A stretch of 39,706 nucleotides of DNA, from positions 1,524,044-1,563,749 of the forward strand of contig CP070727.1 in the NCBI GenBank assembly GCA_020350885.1, read 5' to 3'. Positions 33,120-39,706 of the stretch are shown here, in pieces. The notes under the pieces were generated by a model that saw nothing but the letters and a program-made list of their open reading frames with translations, did no database searches and had not been told where the DNA came from. Source of the stretch: a bacterium (lineage in GTDB: Bacteria; Krumholzibacteriota; Krumholzibacteriia; Krumholzibacteriales; Krumholzibacteriaceae). The translations under genes and the position numbers were made by a program. Numbering within the stretch: the stretch's first letter is position 1; the number at the start of each line of letters is the position of its first letter.

Positions 33120-33583
33120 CAGGCCTCTAGAGTGTCATGACACTAGAAGCACCATCCCCTCGTTCCCGGTACCGGTAAACATGCAACCTCATCGGGCGCC
33201 TGCGCCTATTGTTCCCCGTTCAATAATGCTCGTGCGATCGCGTGGGTGTGCTCAGGGAGGAGAGGCGTGTCGCCCTATGGATGAATCTCTCCTGATATAC
33301 ACACACCCGGAGGCTTACCGACCTTTAAATGGGCATCACTGCCGCCGAGCCCGACCATTCATGTGATTGCAGAACGGTGCAGTAACTCTCAGAAATGCTC
33401 GGTGCCATTTGCATTGTAAAGAATGTTTCGAAGATGAATTATCTATTGAAATTGTTGTATAATAAAATACTGATACAGGGATGGCTTAATCAATATTCTA
33501 GGGGAATTGTACCAGCACTAGCCGAAGTGATTGTATAGATGCTTATCGCGCAATGTACTCGTACAACTGAAAGGAGACTAGAT
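33120..33583 (+). other. 464-base intergenic region with a palindrome, a folded stretch and a TATAAT box
   Basis: I see no convincing gene here; a 61-codon frame at 33181 lacks a ribosome binding site and any protein-like pattern. Two items stand out. AGTGTCATGACACT (33131-33144) is a perfect palindrome 12 bases after the preceding stop codon. A nested inverted-repeat stretch runs from 33244 to 33308. The last ~200 bases are A+T-rich and contain TATAAT (33458-33463), a possible -10 box with only a weak -35 for the downstream gene. Confidence 0.5.
33244..33308 (+). ncRNA. Possible structured RNA (nested stems), unassigned
   Basis: Three nested pairings fit one RNA fold: GGGTGTG (33244-33250) with CACACCC (33302-33308), AGGAGAG (33258-33264) with CTCTCCT (33287-33293), and GGCG (33264-33267) with CGCC (33271-33274). 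No T-tract follows, so it is not a standard terminator, and it matches no RNA family I can recall. It could equally be chance folding of a GC-rich spacer. Confidence 0.25.
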
Positions 33584-34336
33584 ATGTGTAAGAGCTATGT
33601 GATGTTTTTGCTTCTTTTCACCTTTATCTTCACCAGTCTCCTGCTTCCTTTGGATGTCTCAGCATGTGGATGTAGTTGTGATCCCTGCCTCCTTGTGTAC
33701 CCAACGCATCCTACCACTTACCATTACAATCCATCAAAGTACTACACAGTGACAGCAGGCCATCCTCTATACGACCCTGTCTACGATCGCGGTGGAGAGG
33801 TGCTGATCAGGGATCGAACATGGTACCCCGATAGAATCGCATACGAGATCTACCAGGCCCCCAATCTGACCGGCTTTCATGCAGCATCCTACTATTCTGG
33901 ATTCTACTTCACCGGTATCTCATTCGATATCGTTATCGATGGGTGGAGTATTTACCCTACAACCCGTAGCGAAATAAAGCTGATCTTCATACCTATTCCG
34001 CAAGATTGCTCCCCGACAATAACCATCGATGGGGAACAGGTTACCGGTCCTCCCTACAGGGTATTTCTTGGCGACCTTGTGGTATCGACACCGGTTGTTA
34101 CGCCCACAGGTACGTACTATTCAGACACGATGACAAAATCGATCGAATGGAGCGGGTGTATCGGGATGTACATGTTTGCCTATGAAGATTGTGATCATGA
34201 CCATCAATGGTTGTCCTGTGGCGATTGCGAGGAGGAGACCAATTGCTGCCTCCACTGCCACCAACTATGCGCCCATGGGGCCGTTGTGCCGGTAGAACAA
34301 CAAACATGGGGAGCGATCAAGTCGCTATATAAATAA
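33584..34336 (+). CDS. Secreted Cys/His-rich protein of unknown function
   Basis: A 250-residue protein starting at ATG 33584 (AAGGAG nine bases upstream) with a strong signal peptide (FLLLFTFIFTSLLLPLDVSA). The mature N-terminus is CGCSCDPC (Cys28, 30, 32, 35). The Cys28 context (VSAC) could also be read as a lipobox-like site. The middle is Tyr/Pro-rich and probably beta-structured (YYSGFYFTGISFDIVIDGW, IKLIFIP). The last ~60 residues carry a dense Cys/His cluster (CDHDHQW, CGDCEEETNCCLHCHQLCAHG), suggesting metal binding or a disulfide knot. I recognise no family. It is a single-gene unit between the cohesin-like gene and the M16 pair, in A+T-richer surroundings. Confidence 0.65.
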   Translation: MCKSYVMFLLLFTFIFTSLLLPLDVSACGCSCDPCLLVYPTHPTTYHYNPSKYYTVTAGHPLYDPVYDRGGEVLIRDRTWYPDRIAYEIYQAPNLTGFHAASYYSGFYFTGISFDIVIDGWSIYPTTRSEIKLIFIPIPQDCSPTITIDGEQVTGPPYRVFLGDLVVSTPVVTPTGTYYSDTMTKSIEWSGCIGMYMFAYEDCDHDHQWLSCGDCEEETNCCLHCHQLCAHGAVVPVEQQTWGAIKSLYK

Positions 34337-34542
34337 ACTGGATCTTCTCTTCCGATCCATCCCGAGAATCCCTTATCCTGAAATCATCAACCAATGCCCT
34401 GAACAAACCCAGGATCCGAACCCTGATCTTGTCACTTGATTCCAAAGCCGAGATATACTATTATTGTGCTTCACTGAAATCCGCAAGTGAATGCACATTT
34501 GAGTTATTGATCAGTAAAAATAAAATCTTACAAGGAGGACCG

Positions 34543-36327
34543 ATGAATAGATACAGCAAGCATGTGGTCGCCGTCTGTACGGTGATGATGCTCATCGCCG
34601 CGCTTCCGGCGGCCGGACAAGAAATCGACGTTAAAGAATACTGGCTCGATAACGGTATGCAGGTTTTAATGGTCGAGCGGCATGAGGCTCCCACAATCAT
34701 GGCATCGATATTCGCGCGTGTCGGCTCGTCCAACGAAACCACCGGTATTACGGGCATTTCCCATCTCTTCGAGCACATGATGTTCAAAGGAACCGAAACT
34801 ATCGGGACCAAGGATATCAAGCGCGACCGCCGGATCATGGCGCAACTCGATTCGCTCCGGACCCTTATGCGGGCCGAGGAACGGACCATGCGTGAAAAAC
34901 TACACCGCGGGGAAATCAAGGACATGATGGATCCGGAGGCCAAGACCCCGCGTTACCGGGAGCTCGACACTGTTTTCGATAGTCTTATCGTCGAACAGCG
35001 CCAGTTGATTATCAAGGATCAGCTCGACGAGCAGTACTCCAAGCACGGCGGATCCTTCCTGAATGCCATGACCTCGGACGACATGACCATGTACTTTGTC
35101 CGTCTGCCGAAAAACAAGATAGAGTTGTTCATGTGGCTGGAATCCGACCGTTTCATTAATCCCGTATTCCGGGAATTCTACTCCGAGCGTGATGTTGTGC
35201 GCGAGGAAAGGCGCCTTGGGGTCGAGTCGACACCGACGGGATTGATAGAGGAGGATTTCCGGGCCATGTTCTGGAAATCATCATCGTATCACTGGGATGT
35301 CATCGGCTGGCCCTCCGATCTGGGCAGCATTACACGCGAGCAGGCCGATGCGTATTATGATACCTACTACGCGCCGAACAACCTGACGATGATCCTGGTC
35401 GGCGATCTCAAACCAGACAAGCTGATCAAACTGGTAAAGAAATACTTCGAACGTATTCCACGGGGTGCAACAGATCCACCGGATGTGGTGACCCTCGAAG
35501 AGAAACAGCACGGCGAACGGCGGTTGATCGCAGAGGCGGAGACCAATCCGAAGGCCGAAATCTGGTACCATACCGTGGCCTGGAAACACCCGGACAGTTA
35601 TGCGCTGGAAATCCTCGCCGGGATCATGAGCGGCAAGACCGGACGGTTATACAAGAAGCTGGTCGAGGAAAAGGGCATAGCCAAGAGCACCGCCGGCCGC
35701 AGAAGGCGCATGTTTGGTGGTGGAGGCCTGGCGGTCAGAGCCAGACAGGATTCCAAGAGGTACGCCGGTGCGTTCATGATATCGGCTGAAGGGATCTCCG
35801 ATGTGCGGGCCGAGCAACTGGAAGAGGCGATGTACGAAGTGATCGAGAACCTGAAGAAAAATCCTGTTCCAGAAGAGGAGTTACAGAAGGTAAAAAACCA
35901 GCTGCGTGTACAGAAGATCCGGTTCATGGACATTATGTCGGGGATCGGCATCCTGTTCTACCTCGGACAGAATGCAGCAAAGGGAGACTGGACCGAGGCG
36001 AACAACAATCCGAAGATGTGTGATCTGGTAAGCGCCGAGGATGTCCAGCGCGTGGCCAACAGCTACTTCGCGAACGATCAGCGGAACGTGATGACAATCA
36101 ACACAAAAGGTGGCCCTAAGGGTGAAGGAGGAGACAGCGAGGATCCGAGATTCATCCGAGCGGTTCAAATGATCAAATCGATGAAAGACGCAGGCCGGTT
36201 GGAGCAAATGATCGGCATGTTTTCCATGCGTCTCGATCAAACCGAAGACCCCGAGCAGAAAACACGAATGGAGAAATTGCTGAAGATCGCAAATGAACGT
36301 CTCAAAGAACTCAAAGCCGCTGAGTAA
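34543..36327 (+). CDS. Zinc peptidase, M16 (insulinase/pitrilysin) family, catalytic subunit
   Basis: A 594-residue protein with a signal peptide (cleavage after AAG-Q near residue 25), so periplasmic. The inverted zinc motif HLFEH is at residues 74-78. The third ligand is expected in REERRLG near residue 219. The gap between them is about 65 residues longer than usual. The extra stretch after MMFKGTETIGTKD is charged and helical (LRTLMRAEERTMREKLHRG...DSLIVEQRQL), probably a coiled-coil insertion. The start is ATG 34543, with a perfect AAGGAGG ribosome binding site. The next gene, 25 bases on, is a non-catalytic M16 partner, as in typical bacterial heterodimers. Likely degrades exported peptides or presequences. 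Confidence 0.92.
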   Translation: MNRYSKHVVAVCTVMMLIAALPAAGQEIDVKEYWLDNGMQVLMVERHEAPTIMASIFARVGSSNETTGITGISHLFEHMMFKGTETIGTKDIKRDRRIMAQLDSLRTLMRAEERTMREKLHRGEIKDMMDPEAKTPRYRELDTVFDSLIVEQRQLIIKDQLDEQYSKHGGSFLNAMTSDDMTMYFVRLPKNKIELFMWLESDRFINPVFREFYSERDVVREERRLGVESTPTGLIEEDFRAMFWKSSSYHWDVIGWPSDLGSITREQADAYYDTYYAPNNLTMILVGDLKPDKLIKLVKKYFERIPRGATDPPDVVTLEEKQHGERRLIAEAETNPKAEIWYHTVAWKHPDSYALEILAGIMSGKTGRLYKKLVEEKGIAKSTAGRRRRMFGGGGLAVRARQDSKRYAGAFMISAEGISDVRAEQLEEAMYEVIENLKKNPVPEEELQKVKNQLRVQKIRFMDIMSGIGILFYLGQNAAKGDWTEANNNPKMCDLVSAEDVQRVANSYFANDQRNVMTINTKGGPKGEGGDSEDPRFIRAVQMIKSMKDAGRLEQMIGMFSMRLDQTEDPEQKTRMEKLLKIANERLKELKAAE

Positions 36328-36352
36328 GGCACAAATCAAAGGAGAAACGGGA

Positions 36353-37861
36353 ATGAGAAGATTATCTAATATGTCGGCCGGGCGGCCGGCAGCACTGGTG
36401 ACGATCCTGGCACTAACCTCACTACTGGTCTGCAACACCATTGTTCTTGCGGGCGATATCGTCGATCATCCGGATAAATTAAAATTCAAGGAATTGAAAT
36501 ATCGGCCGCCCAAACCTGATGATTACCGGCATACATTGAAATGCGGTGCCACCGCCTACATCGCGGAGAACCGGGAAGTTCCAACATTTGAATTAGCAGT
36601 TCTTGTTCGCACCGGCTCGATCTATGAACCGATGGAAAAAGCCGGAGTGGCGGATATGACCGGGCACCTGATGCGAAACGGCGGTGTGGAGGGGTTGACC
36701 GCCAAGGAGCTGGACGAACGACTCGCCTTCCTGGCCGGTGAAATTTCCATCAATATCCGTGATTCAAGGGGTACGGCTACCCTCTTTTGCCTGTCCAAAG
36801 ATATAGACGAGGGTTTGGAGCTGCTGAAGAAGATCCTTCGTACTCCGGTATTCGAACAGGAAGCCCTCGACCGGTATCGGGCGGATATCCTTTCGGAGCT
36901 GGAGCAGCGTAACGCATCCACATCGGCCATCGAGTCGCGCGAGTGGCAGTTCTTGATGTATAGTGACCATCCGTGCACCATTCCATACCGCCGCACGGAG
37001 CAGTCAATCGATTCGATTACACGGGAAGATCTGATTGCTTTCCATAGAAAATACTTTTTCCCGAAGAACTTCATCTTCGCCGTGTCCGGAGATTTCAAGA
37101 CCAAGGAAATCTTATCCAAGCTCAATGACATGCTGGCCGGATGGTCCGACCAGCGACTCGATCTCCCGGCAATTCCCGAACAGGTTCCCAGCCCGAGACC
37201 GGGTGTGTACATGATCAAGAAAGAGGATGTCAACCAGTCCCGCATCCGTGTGGGACACATTGGTGTAAAGCGGGATATCCCCGATCAGTTTGCCTTGATG
37301 GTGATGAACGATATTCTCGGAGGCGGTGGTTTCACCTCGCGTATCGTCCGCCGGGTGCGTTCGGACGAAGGCCTTGCGTACAGTACCGGCAGCAGATTCG
37401 ATCGTCCGGTCCTGTACCCCGGTACGTTCCGGGCATGGTTCCAGACCAAGCATGCCACCGGAGCTTTCGGCACGAGGCTCATCGTCGACGAGATACTTCG
37501 CATCCGTACCGAGAAATGCGACGAGGAGATCGTCGAAAACGCCAAGGCCAGCTTCATCAGCAACGTGGTCAATCCGTTCAGCAGCAAGAACAGAATCGTC
37601 AACACGTTCGCAGACGACGATTATACCGGCCGGCCGGACGGTTACTGGCAGGACTACACGAAAAACATGAAAGCCGTAACACCGGACGATGTTCTAGCCG
37701 TCGCGCAGAAATACCTGCATCCGGACAAGCTGGTCTTTTTGGTGGTCGGCGACCCTGAAGCCGTGCAGAAAGGATCGGACAAGCATGACGAGCGTTTCTC
37801 CGACTTCGGCGAAAGCACGATCCTGCCCCTGCGCGATCCGCTGACACTGGAGATCAAATAA
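36353..37861 (+). CDS. M16-family peptidase-like subunit, non-catalytic partner
   Basis: A 502-residue protein with a signal peptide (LVTILALTSLLVCNTIVLAG). It has the M16 two-domain pattern, but the zinc site is degenerate: where HxxEH is expected the sequence reads DMTGH (GVADMTGHLMRNGG), losing the first His and the Glu. The C-terminal half keeps the substrate-binding Arg/Tyr motif (GGGGFTSRIVRRVRSDEGLAYS). This matches the inactive chain of heterodimeric M16B peptidases, which shapes the chamber and binds substrate. I set the start at ATG 36353 (AAGGAG about nine bases upstream), 25 bases after the catalytic gene; the open frame from 36293 overlaps that gene. Confidence 0.92.
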   Translation: MRRLSNMSAGRPAALVTILALTSLLVCNTIVLAGDIVDHPDKLKFKELKYRPPKPDDYRHTLKCGATAYIAENREVPTFELAVLVRTGSIYEPMEKAGVADMTGHLMRNGGVEGLTAKELDERLAFLAGEISINIRDSRGTATLFCLSKDIDEGLELLKKILRTPVFEQEALDRYRADILSELEQRNASTSAIESREWQFLMYSDHPCTIPYRRTEQSIDSITREDLIAFHRKYFFPKNFIFAVSGDFKTKEILSKLNDMLAGWSDQRLDLPAIPEQVPSPRPGVYMIKKEDVNQSRIRVGHIGVKRDIPDQFALMVMNDILGGGGFTSRIVRRVRSDEGLAYSTGSRFDRPVLYPGTFRAWFQTKHATGAFGTRLIVDEILRIRTEKCDEEIVENAKASFISNVVNPFSSKNRIVNTFADDDYTGRPDGYWQDYTKNMKAVTPDDVLAVAQKYLHPDKLVFLVVGDPEAVQKGSDKHDERFSDFGESTILPLRDPLTLEIK

Positions 37862-37883
37862 CTGAACGAGGTGGAAGTACGTA

Positions 37884-39706
37884 CTACTTCAGCAGTACCA
37901 TCTTTTTCGTCTGCACGAAATCGCCCGCTCTGAGGCGATAGAAGTATATGCCGCTTGAAACAGCCCTTCCCCTGTCATCCCTCGCTGTCCAGCGTACCTC
38001 TTTCCGGCCCTCCTCCATGTGCCTGTCCACAACCGTCGTGACAAGCTCGCCCTTCACGTTGTAGATAGAGAGTCGGACATGCACCGGCCGCGGTAGATCG
38101 AACCTTATTACGGTCGTCGGGTTGAATGGGTTCGGCATGTTCTGATAAAGAGCAAATGCCAGGGGAATGGGATCTTCTTCTATACCTGTGACGTACTGGA
38201 TCTCATTTGACGGCCCGCTCTCGTTTCCGTTGAAATCGATCGCCGTCACAAATACGTAATAACCGTCGAGCGAATCGGGCATGGTATACGTCGTATCGGA
38301 CGTACTACCGAAAAGGCTCTCGGGACTCGGATCGAAACCGCTCTCGGTACCCGCGTAGATCGAGTAGTAGTCCAGGTCTTCCTCTACATTCGGATCCCAT
38401 GAGATGGTGTTCGGTTCTACGAGTATGAGATTCTGCGGCGGGCAAGGGCTGAGATTGTCCACCGAGTATCCCGAGTCAGGCACCGACTCGGCATGGTTGA
38501 ACGGATCATCGGTCATCGCCGATACCATGAATGTGAAATACGGGATGCCCTGGCCTGTCGAATCGGCGTATGTAGAGGCCTCCAATGCATACGATTCGAA
38601 CTGCAACGCCGGGGTCGAACCCATATAGAGCCATGTGCCGGGTAACAGAAGACCCTCGAATCGGATATCGACCAGCGGTGCATTGAACCGTACTGGATAC
38701 CATGATGTGAACTCCTGTTCCAACTTTAAAATCCGTGGAGCTGTATCCTTTCCTGTATCGATCGGGTGCTCGACAATCCGTTGTTTATCAGTCTTTGCAG
38801 CCGGGAATTTCTCAACGGCTGGTTCGACGGTCCTGGTCTCTTTTTCCGGCGCATTTTCTTGGATCCCCTTGATCTCTCGCAGCAGCCTGCTCCGCTCCCG
38901 CGGGCTCATCATGGACAAATCATCGATCATCCTCCAGAGCGAGTACTCCGTTACTATGTACTGTTCTTCCACACCGTGATTGTAATCGGTCTCCGAACGA
39001 TTCCAGGAAACGACCACTCTCTTTCCCTGATCGTTGGGGATATCCTTCACCGAAGTGACCTCGGGAGAACCGAGGTCGGTGAATGCACTTACACAGTTCG
39101 AGATATCGGACCAGTTGTTATCCACATCGCCTGCTTTCAATGCGAAGTAGTATTTGAGACCCGATACAAGCCCCGTCACCTCGAATGTCTCCGGCGAGCC
39201 GACTCCCTGCGGAGGCGGCTCCGCCGCAACAGTGTCGGCATCATAGAAGTTGCCGGCCGTAATGAGTAAATTCGAGTAGCGGATATCATAAAAACTCGCC
39301 GTGCCGACCGTCGAGTCATCTCCCGTTGCGGTCCACGAGAGGGTTACGCTGGTATCGGCGGTAGAGACAACGGCAAGATCAATAACCGGCGACGGAGCCC
39401 AGATATCCTTGTTGAGATATATGACAATGCTATTGTCCCAGTAATTTGAAAAGGCGAGATCCATATCCCCGTCCCCATCAAAATCCCCGCAATCCATGCC
39501 GCCTGTCTTGTTGGAGGGCGCCGAAGACCAGGTAGGAGTTGTCTTCAATCTGCTATTCTCGTTCAGGTAGATCGTGTTCGGCTGATCGTAATTGCCGCAG
39601 GCCAGATCGAGGTCACCGTCCCCGTCGTAGTCGATCCATTCCACGCAATATGAATAATTGATTGGTACGGAACTCCATTCAGGATAGTCAGTAAGAGTGC
39701 CGCCAT
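37884..39706 (-). CDS. FG-GAP/fibronectin-III surface protein with T9SS sorting tail, N-terminus outside window
   Basis: The frame is open to the right edge, so the N-terminus and signal peptide are missing; about 607 codons are visible. The visible start shows FG-GAP/VCBS-like repeats with calcium loops (YDGDGDLDLACGN, FDGDGDMDLAFSN) separated by NTIYLN/SIVIYLN strands, as in integrin-like propellers. Three fibronectin III-like segments follow (VTLSWTATGDD, VVVSWNRSETD, NTISWDPNVEEDLDYY), with a charged helical linker (SPRERSRLLREIKG) in between. The end is the T9SS tail YQNMPNPFNPTT...KMVLLK. It converges on the M16 gene 22 bases away. Expected to be secreted or surface-attached; the ligand is unknown. 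Confidence 0.88.
   Translation of the reverse strand, partial: GGTLTDYPEWSSVPINYSYCVEWIDYDGDGDLDLACGNYDQPNTIYLNENSRLKTTPTWSSAPSNKTGGMDCGDFDGDGDMDLAFSNYWDNSIVIYLNKDIWAPSPVIDLAVVSTADTSVTLSWTATGDDSTVGTASFYDIRYSNLLITAGNFYDADTVAAEPPPQGVGSPETFEVTGLVSGLKYYFALKAGDVDNNWSDISNCVSAFTDLGSPEVTSVKDIPNDQGKRVVVSWNRSETDYNHGVEEQYIVTEYSLWRMIDDLSMMSPRERSRLLREIKGIQENAPEKETRTVEPAVEKFPAAKTDKQRIVEHPIDTGKDTAPRILKLEQEFTSWYPVRFNAPLVDIRFEGLLLPGTWLYMGSTPALQFESYALEASTYADSTGQGIPYFTFMVSAMTDDPFNHAESVPDSGYSVDNLSPCPPQNLILVEPNTISWDPNVEEDLDYYSIYAGTESGFDPSPESLFGSTSDTTYTMPDSLDGYYVFVTAIDFNGNESGPSNEIQYVTGIEEDPIPLAFALYQNMPNPFNPTTVIRFDLPRPVHVRLSIYNVKGELVTTVVDRHMEEGRKEVRWTARDDRGRAVSSGIYFYRLRAGDFVQTKKMVLLK

Noticed and set aside
33181..33366. 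A 61-codon open frame in the intergenic region
   Set aside because: No ribosome binding site, odd composition and overlap with the nested stems; no protein-like pattern.

Overview
The window reads as a piece of a Gram-negative genome from the FCB superphylum (the Bacteroidota/Zixibacteria/Krumholzibacteria/Latescibacteria neighbourhood). The main reason is that three large surface proteins end in the same C-terminal module (a YPNPFNP-type motif, an Ig-like strand pattern, then a KMVLLR/K tail), as in cargo of the type IX secretion system. The window also holds many outer-membrane beta-barrels, a lipobox lipoprotein and a periplasmic M16 peptidase pair. The exact phylum cannot be decided from the sequence alone. 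Genes are tightly packed with AAGGAG-type ribosome binding sites, and several start with GTG. I saw no tRNA, rRNA, transposase or CRISPR array.

Layout. (1) 1-5251 is an envelope block: a patatin/POTRA/barrel protein running off the left edge, three small beta-barrel proteins and an Omp85-type barrel. (2) 14177 down to 5352 is a leftward seven-gene operon: trimethylamine-dehydrogenase/dienoyl-CoA-reductase-like Fe-S flavoenzyme, 2[4Fe-4S] ferredoxin, VOC epimerase-like protein, B12-binding mutase subunit, mutase catalytic subunit, HyuA, HyuB. (3) 14586-15965 is a LamG-type lipoprotein with a clear promoter and terminator. (4) 16250-21413 is a rightward operon: family III CoA-transferase and a three-subunit molybdenum hydroxylase of the xanthine dehydrogenase family. 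(5) 24045 down to 21595 is iorA-iorB, a 2-oxoacid (arylpyruvate-type) ferredoxin oxidoreductase. (6) 24278-25878 is a canonical methylmalonyl-CoA epimerase and an acyl-CoA dehydrogenase homologue. (7) 26112-33119 is a giant repeat beta-helix/dockerin/cohesin-like surface protein, split by an in-frame TAA, followed by a triple-cohesin-like protein. (8) 33584-34336 is a secreted Cys/His-rich unknown. (9) 34543-37861 is a catalytic plus non-catalytic M16 peptidase pair. (10) From 39706 down to 37884 is an FG-GAP/fibronectin-III protein with a T9SS tail, running off the right edge.

How it fits together. Regions 2 and 4-6 look like one catabolic island for an unusual carboxylic or heterocyclic substrate handled as CoA thioesters: CoA activation, Mo-dependent hydroxylation or reduction, ferredoxin-linked flavin chemistry, an ATP-dependent carboxylase or ring-opening step (HyuAB) and a B12 carbon-skeleton rearrangement. 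The strongest sign of novelty is that the mutase, its neighbouring VOC protein, the flavoenzyme and the acyl-CoA dehydrogenase homologue all keep their folds' signatures but have changed residues at key active-site positions. They are therefore unlikely to be the textbook propionate or beta-oxidation enzymes. The second candidate system is an adjacent dockerin-bearing and cohesin-bearing pair of T9SS-type surface proteins, which suggests calcium-dependent surface assembly outside a cellulosome. Substrates and partners are inference. Comparisons with family motifs were made from memory, without alignments or database searches.
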